Shown here piece by piece: positions 25,549 to 34,612 of a DNA stretch of 64,000 nt. The DNA comes from Bacillota bacterium (GTDB lineage: Bacteria; Bacillota; Clostridia; Acetivibrionales; DTU013). The notes beneath the pieces are model-generated. The model was not told the origin of the DNA and did not search any database. It saw only the letters and a program-made list of their open reading frames with translations. Both the position numbers and the translations under genes were made by a program. Location of the stretch: NCBI GenBank assembly GCA_023433505.1, contig JAEZCO010000070.1, forward strand, positions 62,001 through 126,000, read 5' to 3'. The stretch's first letter is position 1. Every line of letters starts with the position of its first letter.

Positions 25549-28056
25549 TTATTCAAACAGAACGAATACCGGGGTTTCGCTTACATTTACAGTTACCTTG
25601 CCGTTTTTCACTTCCAGTTCCGACAGGGCTCCCGTCATGCTTCCGTCTTCAGGAACCACAAGTCTGGCTTTTGTAGCTCCCTTCATCAGCTTAAGCGGAT
25701 AGTTTTGGACTTCTGTGCCGTCCGAAGTGGGGCACCAGAGGGCATAAGCCCCTTTATAGGAATCCCTGTCCCGGAATCTCGAAATCATCACATTCTCATT
25801 ACCGGAAACAACATCGGCGTCGTAAAACATATTTTTGAGACTCTGCCGCATGGCCGAAACAAAGTAAAACGAGGGCTTCGGCTCCCATTTCCCCTTTTCG
25901 CTGACAAGGCCGCTGGTATCAAACATGGTGGAACTGCCGGGCGTAACGTCCCGCAGCATGTATTGGGCGCACCGGTCGAAGCCGCTTGCGGCTGCCATAA
26001 GGTACGAGCGCAATATCCACTGGGCCTGGGCGAGCTTTGTAGGCGCGCCGACGGCGGTGACAGGATTGGTATCATAGCCCATTTCCGTAATCCACATCTC
26101 TCTGTCAGGCAGGTTCAGCTCCCGGAAGGCATTCATTCTCTCCAGCTTTTCCTGAAAATGATCCTCTTCCGGAGGAATTCCGTGGACATCATCCGAAGCA
26201 TAATAATGGATATTCAGGACATCGGCAGGGAATTTCCCGTCACTGCGGTTTTCTGAAACCCAATCCATCATTTTTTTAATGTAGGAAGGCTTGGGTGAAA
26301 TTAAACCTGCCAATACCAGCTTGGCGCCGGGATCTGCATTTTTTATGCCCACGGTATTGCCCAGGGTGCCCATATGACCGTCATAGTCCGCGCTGCACAT
26401 GGCGGCAAGCTCTTCCGGCGCAAATTGTGAGGTCTCTCCATTCCAGTCTGCATCGGGCTCATTCCAGTTCTCGAAATATTCAACCAGTCCGAGCCCGCTT
26501 TTTCTTGGCTGCTCCGGTGAAAGCTTCAGCAGGCTGTCATCCACTGTTTTGCCTGCATATCTTGCAGCCAGTTGAAACATATGCTCCCCGTGTTCAATAT
26601 AGGATGCGGCGTCGGTACTGTCTTCATCTCCCGTTATAGGCTTGTTTGCCTTGTTGCTGCTTCCTTTGTTCAGCCAGGGCACTGTCTGCTGCATGCACAC
26701 CGAGACCGTCACACCTGCTTCCTTTAATTTTTTGTAATATGCGTCAAAATCCCAGTTTACACCCGCATGGCTTGGACTCCAAGCGTTCCGGCTGTTGGGG
26801 TACCCTACGTAATCCGATTCTCCTGCCCCTTCGTCCCATGCCCATGCATGGTATTCACGGAGAAAGCCTACCACGGAAATCTTATCGATGGGGTCGTCGA
26901 TAAATGCGTTTGTCCCCATAAATTCATTCATGGTAGAATATTTTTTATCCGGGGGCTCCGGAGCTTTTGACGGGACAGCCATTCCCTGGGCGGCTCCGGC
27001 ATATTTTTTCGCCGGATTGTAGGAAAAGGCCGAGTAATAATAGGCAGTGCCGTCATTTTTGACCTTTTCGTCAAGGACGGTTTCTCCCGGGCCGTTGTAT
27101 ATCTTCTCTCCGTCGTCGGCAGTTTCAGGATAGCCGCCGGCCTTTCTTACAACCACCGTGCCTTTGAAATTTTCTGCCGGATTGTCCCAGGAAAGGCTCA
27201 CCGCTCCGTCCCACGGAATGACTCTGAAATTTGTCACCCTTTCGCAGGGCCCATCATTGCCGGCGGCAGTTTTACCGGCGGACGCTTTTTGATTTCTCAA
27301 ATCCCCCGGAACTTCGAAGGAAACCTCCTGCATGGCGACAGGCCTCAGCTTGTTTTTCTCCACGGGCAGCGCTACATTTGAGGTGGAAAAGGTTATTCCG
27401 TCTCCGTCAAAGCTCCGGAACCGCACGGAGAATTTGATGGGTTTTCCCTGGAGCAGGAGTTCTTTCAGCGCTGGAACGATGGATAACGGAATCATGCCCT
27501 CGCCGGTGTAGCCTTCCTGCTTTTCAACAGTCCTGGTTACAACCTGGCCGGCCTGTGCAACGGCGCTGCCGGCGCTTCTGCCCGGGTAAAGCCCGTAGCT
27601 CTCGGGGCCGGCCATATAATACTGCAGGCAGGTATCAAAGCCGGTTTCCATTTCATTGTCCTTCAGGCTGGCCATGTCCTTTTTGTAGTCAAGATTGCCG
27701 GAAAAGAACATTTCGAAGCCATCGCCGTTCCACCAGGACTGAGGGTCCCACAAGATCATCTTGTCCATAACATCGTAGGAAAAATAGATGTTTTCGCCGT
27801 CCCAGGCGATTTTGAAGGAGTTCAGCTTCCATTTGTTTTCCAGGGAAACCTTGACCGGTTTTCCAATGCCGGCGTCAACCGTAGGAAGCGTTATTTTTGA
27901 CGGGACATTGGCCCAGTCCTCCAGAGCACCGTCAACCTTTATCACTCCCCTGTCCAGAGCCGGAAGCACAACTCCGGAAGCCTCCTTTCCGGTACAGCCG
28001 GAAAAGACGGACAGCAATGCGAGAATAGCCACCAGTAATCCAATGAGTTTCTTCAT
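25549..28056 (-). CDS. Secreted modular lipoprotein glycosidase (CBM9-like - FN3 - TIM barrel)
   Basis: An 835-residue lipoprotein: signal MKKLIGLLVAILALLSVFSGC with lipobox Cys21. Residues ~30-240 resemble a CBM9-type sugar-binding domain (DGALEDWANVPSK, IAWDGENIYFSYDV). Residues ~270-360 look like a fibronectin type III domain (VTNFRVIPWDGAVSLSWDNP). The rest is a clan GH-A barrel with acid/base candidate Glu in FENWNEPDADW and nucleophile candidate Glu in MWITEMGYDTN, plus a C-terminal beta-domain. It is anchored outside the cell and probably releases oligosaccharides for the adjacent transporter. The exact family is not certain (GH39-like or a related GH-A group). Confidence 0.82.
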   Translation of the reverse strand: MKKLIGLLVAILALLSVFSGCTGKEASGVVLPALDRGVIKVDGALEDWANVPSKITLPTVDAGIGKPVKVSLENKWKLNSFKIAWDGENIYFSYDVMDKMILWDPQSWWNGDGFEMFFSGNLDYKKDMASLKDNEMETGFDTCLQYYMAGPESYGLYPGRSAGSAVAQAGQVVTRTVEKQEGYTGEGMIPLSIVPALKELLLQGKPIKFSVRFRSFDGDGITFSTSNVALPVEKNKLRPVAMQEVSFEVPGDLRNQKASAGKTAAGNDGPCERVTNFRVIPWDGAVSLSWDNPAENFKGTVVVRKAGGYPETADDGEKIYNGPGETVLDEKVKNDGTAYYYSAFSYNPAKKYAGAAQGMAVPSKAPEPPDKKYSTMNEFMGTNAFIDDPIDKISVVGFLREYHAWAWDEGAGESDYVGYPNSRNAWSPSHAGVNWDFDAYYKKLKEAGVTVSVCMQQTVPWLNKGSSNKANKPITGDEDSTDAASYIEHGEHMFQLAARYAGKTVDDSLLKLSPEQPRKSGLGLVEYFENWNEPDADWNGETSQFAPEELAAMCSADYDGHMGTLGNTVGIKNADPGAKLVLAGLISPKPSYIKKMMDWVSENRSDGKFPADVLNIHYYASDDVHGIPPEEDHFQEKLERMNAFRELNLPDREMWITEMGYDTNPVTAVGAPTKLAQAQWILRSYLMAAASGFDRCAQYMLRDVTPGSSTMFDTSGLVSEKGKWEPKPSFYFVSAMRQSLKNMFYDADVVSGNENVMISRFRDRDSYKGAYALWCPTSDGTEVQNYPLKLMKGATKARLVVPEDGSMTGALSELEVKNGKVTVNVSETPVFVLFE

Positions 28057-28313
28057 GCGTCAACCTCACTTTTGAATTTTTACTTTCACACCTACAATTT
28101 TATTCCAAGACCAGTAAGGGATAAATATCTGGGACATTGTATTTATAGCTGTAAAATTGATAGTTTCGCGGATAACTGCGAATGATATCTCTTGTGGCAG
28201 ACGGCAGCAGGGGATAAATGTTTTTACCCGTCTTGCAATTGCGGCTGTTAAAAGATATAGTGAAGAGTATAGATGTAAAAATACGGTTTGAACTGAAGCA
28301 GGAGGGTGTTTCA

Positions 28314-29372
28314 TTGAAGGACGGGATTTTCGGAAATTTCACGGACGATATTCATGGACGGGCATTGGAAAGGCCCGGGATTGGGCATATATGCATTCTT
28401 TTTTCGGCGGTGATTTTTTTGTTTGTCCTGCTGGGCTTCAGGGTTCAGCGGAATGAATTTTATTCCGGCGTGCTGATTACGGAATTCGGCCTTATCATGC
28501 TGCCGGCGCTTATATTTCTGCTGGTGAAAAAGTATAATCTTACCTATGTGCTGCGGTTGAACAAGGCCGGTTTTTTAAATTTTCTTCTGATATTTTTAAT
28601 CATGGTTTTTGCCATCCCGGTGGCAGGGCTTTTCAATCTGGCCAACCTGTGGCTGGTAAATTCCATCTTCGGAAAGGTCATCGTTTCCCAGCCTCCGGTG
28701 GCGGAAGATATCGGGGGATTATTGGTGAATATCCTTGTGATCGGCGGCTCTGCCGGCTTATGCGAGGAATTCCTTTTCAGAGGCGTGATACAGAGGGGTT
28801 TTGAGCGCTTTGGCGCCGCACCTTCCATTTTGCTGGCGGCATTCTTGTTCAGCTTAACACACCTGGATTTTCAAAAGATTTTAGGAACCTTTGTGCTGGG
28901 CGCATTGATCGGATTTATCGTGTACAGGTCCAATTCTCTTTACAGCGGCATGTTTGCCCACTTTACCAACAACTCTCTGGCGGTGCTTATGGGTTTTGTT
29001 TTTACGAAAATCACGGGCCTCATGAAAGATTCCGGTATTCAGATGCCGGAGACGGAGCCCGACTTGAGCAAGTATTTCCAGACATTATCCCAACTGCCCA
29101 AGATGCAGTTGATGATTGCAGCTTTCTTTTACGGGTTTGTATTTCTGGTAATACTCATGATTTTTGTCTCACTGGTTTATGCCTTTATGAAAACAACAAG
29201 AGGTAAGGCAGAAGCCGTAAGGGCGGTTCAAACGCCGGAAAGATCAAACAGGCTTCTATGGCTGATCCCCGGTTTGGCACTTATTATGGGAGTATATTTC
29301 ATTCAAGTGGCGAAGTTCCACGGAGTTAACGGTTGGTTTCTGGAGCAGGTCCGGATGCTGCTGGGAGCGTAA
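28314..29372 (+). CDS. CPBP family intramembrane metalloprotease
   Basis: I set the start at the TTG at 28314 because AGGAGGG lies 7 nt upstream; an in-frame ATG at 28218 has no such site. About 352 residues with around eight hydrophobic segments and the CPBP (Abi/CAAX-like) motifs EEFLFRGVIQRGFERFG and HLDFQK. Family members cleave prenylated or small peptides in the membrane, or process bacteriocins. It is not obviously tied to the sugar locus. Confidence 0.85.
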   Translation: MKDGIFGNFTDDIHGRALERPGIGHICILFSAVIFLFVLLGFRVQRNEFYSGVLITEFGLIMLPALIFLLVKKYNLTYVLRLNKAGFLNFLLIFLIMVFAIPVAGLFNLANLWLVNSIFGKVIVSQPPVAEDIGGLLVNILVIGGSAGLCEEFLFRGVIQRGFERFGAAPSILLAAFLFSLTHLDFQKILGTFVLGALIGFIVYRSNSLYSGMFAHFTNNSLAVLMGFVFTKITGLMKDSGIQMPETEPDLSKYFQTLSQLPKMQLMIAAFFYGFVFLVILMIFVSLVYAFMKTTRGKAEAVRAVQTPERSNRLLWLIPGLALIMGVYFIQVAKFHGVNGWFLEQVRMLLGA

Positions 29373-29460
29373 GGGGGACCGGATTGACTTTCCCCAATAC
29401 AATAGAGGCAGAAGCATCGCTGCCGGTCCGATGCAGAAGCAGGGACGGCTCCGGCGTTTT

Positions 29461-30489
29461 TCAACCGAGGCTTGCTTTCAGCTTTCGGATGTCGTCGCCG
29501 GCGAACCGGTAGATATCGAAGTTGCCGATGATCCGTGAGCCGACTCTTTCATCGTAGTACTCGTACAGCTTCTGGATATCAATATTTGTTGATATGATGG
29601 TTTTGCATGGGCGGACCATATTATTGGAAAAGCGGGTATCAAGTATTGTCAGAAGCTCTGCGTAGCGGGCTGCACTGGGTGGCTCGGTTCCCAGGTCGTC
29701 AATAATCAGAAGCTCTACTTCCATAATATTTCTGTAGACAGAATTCTCATAAGCTTCATCTTTAGAGGACTTGAACCTGTATTCCGTAATCGTGCTGAAA
29801 AGTACCGGAGCAGACTGGTAAAGTACGGTGATGCCCCTGTTCATAAGCTCTACGGCCGTGCAGTTGGCCATGAAGGTCTTGCCGGAGCCGGTAGGCCCGC
29901 AGAACAGCATGTTTTTGATCTGGGGGTCCTTGAAGCTTTCAATGAATGCCAGGCAGTTTTCTTTTATCCCGAGGATCTGCTTTCTGGGCGACTTTTTAAT
30001 ACCGTACCTGGCTTCGTCGATAATATCTGCATAGTAGTTCTCGTTAAAATTATTGAAGTTTTCCACATCGGTGCATTTTAAATTGGACTGGACATAGATC
30101 AGGTCGATGAGCTGCTGCCTGTAACAGCTGCACACCCTGTCGCCGGAATCTTCGTCGATAGGCGTTCCGGTATCCCTGCATTTCGGGCATTTATATTCAG
30201 GCTCAAGATACTCCTTTGGGTAACCAAGGGTTTTCAGCAGTGCTTCTTTTTCCTGTTTCAGCTGCCGGATAACGGATTGCAGCTTTGCAATAATATCTTC
30301 CGCATTGGCGGTCTCAGTCAGCAGCAGCTTATTATATTTTAGTCCTGCCAGTTGTATTTCCCTTTCTATTTCCTCCAGCCTGGGAACCCGGGCATAGACA
30401 AGCTCCTTCTTATATGCAAGCACATCGTAAGAGGCTTTTTGCCTTTTTTCGTATTCACTTCGGATAATACTGTGAATGCTTGATTTCAT
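29461..30489 (-). CDS. DnaI/DnaC-like helicase loader ATPase
   Basis: A 342-residue AAA+ protein. An N-terminal helical region (~1-105) is followed by a zinc-binding motif (CPKCRDTG ... CSCY) at ~115-137 and an ATPase core with Walker A GPTGSGKT, Walker B LLIIDDLG and sensor ISTNID. The N-terminal Zn domain plus AAA+ core matches DnaI, which loads the replicative helicase during initiation. It lies 17 nt downstream of the DnaD gene in the same direction, a typical pairing. It could also serve the neighbouring prophage, which has no visible loader. Confidence 0.88.
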   Translation of the reverse strand: MKSSIHSIIRSEYEKRQKASYDVLAYKKELVYARVPRLEEIEREIQLAGLKYNKLLLTETANAEDIIAKLQSVIRQLKQEKEALLKTLGYPKEYLEPEYKCPKCRDTGTPIDEDSGDRVCSCYRQQLIDLIYVQSNLKCTDVENFNNFNENYYADIIDEARYGIKKSPRKQILGIKENCLAFIESFKDPQIKNMLFCGPTGSGKTFMANCTAVELMNRGITVLYQSAPVLFSTITEYRFKSSKDEAYENSVYRNIMEVELLIIDDLGTEPPSAARYAELLTILDTRFSNNMVRPCKTIISTNIDIQKLYEYYDERVGSRIIGNFDIYRFAGDDIRKLKASLG

Positions 30490-30506
30490 TGGTTGCCTCC
30501 CATTGC

Positions 30507-31484
30507 TTATACATCCTTGTAAAGATTGTCAAAATAATCGGCATCGTGCTTCCGCTGCTCGAAGTTGCCCTTTTGCGGTACATTGGCCTCGGTCTGCTTC
30601 GCTTTGGCTGCCGATAAAGTCTGCTTCCTGCTTTTTTCATAGGCAAGAATCTGCTCTTTTTCCTTGAGTCCTCTTTCATGCCAGTCCGTCAGGATCTTGT
30701 TTATGTAGTCAAAGCTGGGGTTCATGATGGCAGTGGTTTTCTTAAGGGCCATTTCTATAATCTCAAATTCAAAGCCGTACTCAATGACCCATTTTTCCAC
30801 ATAGGCCTCTTCGTACTCCGTCAAGGGGCCCTGCTTCTTGAACTTCTTCGCAATTTTATACCGGATGTCTTTAAGCTTCTGGTATTCGATGGAATAGGTA
30901 TCCAGATCAAAACTGTTCTTTATATTTTTGCTGAACCAGTTATCCGCTACCTTGACCATATACTGCTTGGACAGCCCTTTATGGTCATAGCAGTGCTGGA
31001 AGAGGGCATACATGACATCCTCCTCAAACCGGTACTTGTCAAACCAGGCGTCAATGTCGGTATACCAGGTAGGGGACATAACACCCTGAAAGAATTTATT
31101 GTTGATATCCCGGATAAAGCCATTGCGCTTTTTGTTTCTGTCGGAGCTTAAAATCGCTTCTTCCGGAGTCGACGTCTGCTTGGTCCGGTAGAGCTTCTTT
31201 ATCTCCTTCTCCTTAAGGTCGGTGATGACGAGGCCGTTTTCCTTCCGGGAAATAAGGCCCAGGCTTTCAAGAAAGATAAACGAATCTTTAACCCTGGTAA
31301 CCTCCAGCTCAAGCTTTTTTGATATATCTTCAGCGGTTGCCTGCTTGCCGCGTTTGCCCATAAACAGGCAGTACAGGTATATCTTGACCATGTCGCCGTC
31401 CATGGACGGCATGTATTCCGTTATGAAAATATCCGGGATCAAGGTGTCCGAATATAAAATTGACATATTTGATTCAAAAAGCAT
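30507..31484 (-). CDS. DnaD-like replication initiation protein (host)
   Basis: A 325-residue protein with a GAGGTAATT site before its ATG. The N-terminal winged helix (DMVKIYLYCLFMGKRG, ISKKLELEVTRVKDS) is followed by a DnaD C-terminal domain (YEEAYVEKWVIEYGFEFEIIEMAL, FDYINKILTDWHERG). The tail GNFEQRKHDADYFDNLYKDV closely matches the tail of the phage DnaD-like protein at 48456. DnaD remodels origin DNA and recruits the loader encoded just downstream. Confidence 0.88.
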   Translation of the reverse strand: MLFESNMSILYSDTLIPDIFITEYMPSMDGDMVKIYLYCLFMGKRGKQATAEDISKKLELEVTRVKDSFIFLESLGLISRKENGLVITDLKEKEIKKLYRTKQTSTPEEAILSSDRNKKRNGFIRDINNKFFQGVMSPTWYTDIDAWFDKYRFEEDVMYALFQHCYDHKGLSKQYMVKVADNWFSKNIKNSFDLDTYSIEYQKLKDIRYKIAKKFKKQGPLTEYEEAYVEKWVIEYGFEFEIIEMALKKTTAIMNPSFDYINKILTDWHERGLKEKEQILAYEKSRKQTLSAAKAKQTEANVPQKGNFEQRKHDADYFDNLYKDV

Positions 31485-31724
31485 ACTTTAATTACCTCAC
31501 ATGACTCCTATGTAGGGATATAATCCGATGGAACACATTATAACATAGAAGGATATCCGATACAAAACCCATAAGGCTTGCTGATTTTCATACAGTTGGA
31601 TGTTACTTCGAAATAAACCTCCTTTATGGTTCTTTCGAAGACGGATATAAATTTTTTTTAAGCCTTGTTCATATCCCGGGCCGGATTGTGGTACAATAAC
31701 CTTAGAAAAATCAGGAGGGGAAAT

Positions 31725-32027
31725 ATGGCAAATAATTATCCGGAGTTTATTGCAAAGCTTCAAAAAACCGACCCAAAGATCTATGAAAGCGTTTCGCAGA
31801 TATTTGACCTGTCCATGGGGCCGGGAGAACTGGACGGTAAGACAAAAATACTGATCATCCTTGCCTTGGACGCGCTGAGCGGTTCCGGCGAAGGAGTAAG
31901 GATGCTTTCCAAGGTTGCACGGAATATGGGAATATCCGACGGTCAAATCAGCGAAGCGCTGAGACTGGCATATCTTGCTGCCGGTAATCCTGTTCTGAAC
32001 GCTATGAAGTCGGCATTTGAAGAGTAA
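31725..32027 (+). CDS. Small carboxymuconolactone decarboxylase-like protein
   Basis: The ATG at 31725 follows a perfect AGGAGGGG site. 100 residues, helical, resembling the CMD/AhpD fold (LDGKTKILIILALDALSGSGEGVR, ISDGQISEALRLAYLAAG), but without the CxxC redox pair of AhpD. No operon partner. Function unknown. Confidence 0.65.
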   Translation: MANNYPEFIAKLQKTDPKIYESVSQIFDLSMGPGELDGKTKILIILALDALSGSGEGVRMLSKVARNMGISDGQISEALRLAYLAAGNPVLNAMKSAFEE

Positions 32028-32050
32028 TTAAAATACCTGTTAATTACAGT

Positions 32051-32079
32051 TGATTTTATGTTTGAAATGTATTATTATA
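32051..32079 (+). promoter_or_regulatory. Promoter of tRNA-Arg
   Basis: -35 TTGATT (32051-32056), 17-nt spacer, -10 TATTAT (32074-32079), about 40 nt before the tRNA. Confidence 0.6.
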
Positions 32080-32119
32080 GAGTAGCATGAAAAGGGATGC
32101 ATTATTTTCCCTTGAATAT

Positions 32120-32196
<77 letters not shown>

Positions 32197-32200
32197 CTGA

Positions 32201-32240
32201 AAAGCCGATTCTGCAAGCATTTGCGGGATCGGCTTTTTTA
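32201..32240 (+). terminator. Intrinsic terminator after tRNA-Arg
   Basis: AAAGCCGAT (32201-32209) pairs with ATCGGCTTT (32228-32236), followed by TTTTA. Confidence 0.75.
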
Positions 32241-32316
32241 ATGCTTTACAGATCAGACGGTTTTCTGCATAAAATTGTGCATAATGTTATAGGATTTATA
32301 CCGCATCCATACAGAG

Positions 32317-33480
32317 CTATTTTTTGTCTGGTGATTTTGGAAGGAGTTCTTGCTTTTTCTCAATAAGGGGAAGATTTTTAAATGGATTAAGGTCAAGACG
32401 GCTTATAACATCCTTTTGTAATTCCGGAAGTACATGCGAATATGTATCCAGTGTAATGTTAACCCTAGTATGGCCAAGCCGTTCACTTACGATCTTGGGA
32501 TGCACTCCTTGGCGTAGCAGCATGGTTGCATGGGTATGCCTAAGGTCATGAAACCTGAATTCCGGAAAATTTAATTTTTTACAAGCTTTCTTAAAAGATT
32601 TATAAACATAGTCTGGATCCAGGGGGTGTCCATCCGGCCATATACATAGGAATGTACTTTCCTTATATCCTGGACACGCTTCTTTATTTATATTCCTTTG
32701 ATCAAAATAATTCTGTAATACTTTTTTAGTGCCGGGAAGCATGGGAATGGATCTACGGCTTCCATCCGTTTTAAGTGGCCAGAGCTTGAGTTCTCCAGCT
32801 GCCAGTTGGTAACAATAGCGTACAGTAAATTTTTCATTATCCAAATCTATATCGTCAAGCTGTAATCCGCATACTTCACCACGTCGCATACCAGTGGTAA
32901 GGGCTATGTATACTGGAAGAAAAACCGGCTTCCCTATAACTTCCTGAAGTAACAGTTTTACCTGCACATCGGAAAGAACCTGAATATTTGTTTTGTTTTT
33001 CCTTGGGGGCTTCACAGACTCAGCAGGATTAGTAGACATGTACTGAAGCTGTACTGCATATTTCAGCGCCATTTTTAATACCCTATGGTGGTAAAGCACG
33101 GTTGTACTTGACAGACCTGATCTCAGCATCTTTGTGTAATATGCTTGGATTTCTGATGCTGTAAGGCTCCGCAGCTTAATAGATCCTAATACCGGGATAA
33201 CATGTAGTCTCATCACTTCTGCATAACTCCTCCTGGTCCTTAAGGCAAGGTTATGCTCTACAAAATCTGCATACCATTGTTCCAGAAGCTGCTGCAGGCT
33301 AAAATTCTGTGGCTTAACGACTAGATTCTTCGATGCCTTATATTTGAACTCATTCATTGCATTTTCAGCATCTTTTTTCTCCCATCCTTTTTCGAAAAGA
33401 TATACTTGTTCCTGCTTTTCACCAATCTCCACATAAAATCTTACACCCCAGCCTTTTTTTCGTTGTATAAAATGCGCCAT
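32317..33480 (-). CDS. int: Prophage tyrosine integrase
   Basis: A 387-residue site-specific recombinase. It has an N-terminal arm-binding domain (~1-60), a SAM-like core-binding domain (~65-150) and a catalytic domain with Arg in LTTGMRRGEVCGL, the HxxR motif in HDLRHTHATMLL, the second His in LGHTRVNITLDTYSHV and the nucleophile Tyr in the same segment. It integrates and excises the prophage at the adjacent tRNA-Arg. It is the leftmost phage gene and is transcribed toward the attachment site. Confidence 0.95.
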   Translation of the reverse strand: MAHFIQRKKGWGVRFYVEIGEKQEQVYLFEKGWEKKDAENAMNEFKYKASKNLVVKPQNFSLQQLLEQWYADFVEHNLALRTRRSYAEVMRLHVIPVLGSIKLRSLTASEIQAYYTKMLRSGLSSTTVLYHHRVLKMALKYAVQLQYMSTNPAESVKPPRKNKTNIQVLSDVQVKLLLQEVIGKPVFLPVYIALTTGMRRGEVCGLQLDDIDLDNEKFTVRYCYQLAAGELKLWPLKTDGSRRSIPMLPGTKKVLQNYFDQRNINKEACPGYKESTFLCIWPDGHPLDPDYVYKSFKKACKKLNFPEFRFHDLRHTHATMLLRQGVHPKIVSERLGHTRVNITLDTYSHVLPELQKDVISRLDLNPFKNLPLIEKKQELLPKSPDKK

Positions 33481-33496
33481 TTAGTAATCACCTCAC

Positions 33497-34003
33497 CTAT
33501 ATTTTTTCATGTATGTAGACTGATGGAAAGCCGTAAAGGTACAAGCTTCTTTTACCATCCAAGTCCCAAATGCCATTTTGCTTTGACATGAATTCAAGCT
33601 TTTGCAGTAAAAAATCCTGTGTAACCATGAAATACTCCGACAGGTCCGATAATGAAGTAACAAGGTTGTTTTTTAGAGCTTCCAAAAGCATTTCTGTGGG
33701 TACCAGGAAATCAGTTGCCCACCGAAGTGCAAGCATCTCCTGCTTATCTACTGTGAGCCGGTCTCTATAACACATGTACTTACGAGGAGTGATATCACCT
33801 ATATTGGTGCGATAGTGGCCAATTTCTTCCGCCAGGACGCACCGATCAAGTTTTGTATCACAGCGGATTGATTCATTTAACAGGATCATATAATAACTGC
33901 CATCGCAGTAGTAGTATCCGAGGACTGCTTCCGGAAGTGGCTGGTATTCTTTGATAATTCTGCATTTACGAATAATTATATCTAGTTTTTCTGTCTCTAT
34001 CAC
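33497..34003 (-). CDS. ImmA/IrrE-like metallopeptidase family protein
   Basis: The start is set at the GTG at 34003, which has GAGG 9 nt upstream. A longer frame to a TTG at 34096 would run into the divergent promoter at 34090-34118. The 168-residue protein has the family metal motif as LAEEIGHY, with Glu where the first His of HExxH usually stands, and downstream helices (EMLALRWATDFLVPTEML). ImmA proteins cleave phage or ICE repressors during induction. The gene normally adjoins the repressor; here an 8.5-kb island separates it from the repressor at 42513. Confidence 0.75.
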   Translation of the reverse strand: MIETEKLDIIIRKCRIIKEYQPLPEAVLGYYYCDGSYYMILLNESIRCDTKLDRCVLAEEIGHYRTNIGDITPRKYMCYRDRLTVDKQEMLALRWATDFLVPTEMLLEALKNNLVTSLSDLSEYFMVTQDFLLQKLEFMSKQNGIWDLDGKRSLYLYGFPSVYIHEKI

Positions 34004-34089
34004 AAATAATGGCCTCGCAGTCGAACGTATGTTCTGAATTATATCACAAATAGGGTAGCTAGTTAATAATTTTATGCAAATTCTTTTTA

Positions 34090-34118
34090 TTGACAAAGGT
34101 TTAATTGTACGCTAAAAT
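34090..34118 (+). promoter_or_regulatory. Promoter of the deazaguanine island operon
   Basis: Consensus -35 TTGACA (34090-34095), 17-nt spacer, -10 TAAAAT (34113-34118). It reads toward the DUF6884-dpdA-queT genes. Confidence 0.72.
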
Positions 34119-34173
34119 TGTTTCAGCTGAATAAATTAACATAAAATTGGGGGTGGTATGTATAAGTAAATTT

Positions 34174-34599
34174 ATGCTACTTATTTCATGCTCTGATAGA
34201 AAAATATTAGGCGATACTGCTTCTCAATCTGCAATGAATGTTTATGATGGGGTTTTTTATAGGCTTATCAAAAATGCTTTTAAGATAAATGCAAGAGTAA
34301 AAGAACAAGTGGATATATATATCTTATCTGCAAAATATAATCTCATTCCTGGTGACTTTAATATAGAACCATATGACCAAAAAATGGATAGACATATTTC
34401 TTTAGCTAAAAGAGAATTAAATACAATATTACTAAAACAGGCTCTAGTCAAGGAAATGCCTAAAGAACTTATTGTTGCAATGGGTAAAACATATAGAGAC
34501 TCAATTGATTGGAATGAGGTAAAGATTCCAACAACTTTTATAATTGGTGAAATAGGAATTATGCAGAGTAAGCTTAAAAAGTGGTTGCTTTCTATATGA
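34174..34599 (+). CDS. DUF6884-like protein of the deazaguanine island
   Basis: The ATG at 34174 gives MLLISCSDRK, the usual N-terminus of this family. The frame is open further upstream to 34147. Of 141 residues the recognisable motifs are LISCSDRK, NVYDGVFYR, ILSAKYNLIPG and IEPYDQKM, which resemble DUF6884/YaaA-like proteins often found beside DpdA-type transglycosylases. A direct enzymatic role is not established; a helper in base insertion or conversion is a guess. It lies 13 nt upstream of the dpdA-like gene in the same operon. The strongest Shine-Dalgarno sits unusually far upstream. Confidence 0.72.
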   Translation: MLLISCSDRKILGDTASQSAMNVYDGVFYRLIKNAFKINARVKEQVDIYILSAKYNLIPGDFNIEPYDQKMDRHISLAKRELNTILLKQALVKEMPKELIVAMGKTYRDSIDWNEVKIPTTFIIGEIGIMQSKLKKWLLSI

Positions 34600-34612
34600 A
34601 CTGGGGGAAAAT

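Noticed and set aside
25456..26256. 266-codon plus-strand open frame
   Set aside because: It overlaps the secreted glycosidase in antisense and lacks a convincing ribosome-binding site or motifs.
34003..34096. Longer ImmA-like N-terminus from a TTG at 34096
   Set aside because: It would run into the divergent promoter, and a better GTG start with a Shine-Dalgarno is at 34003.
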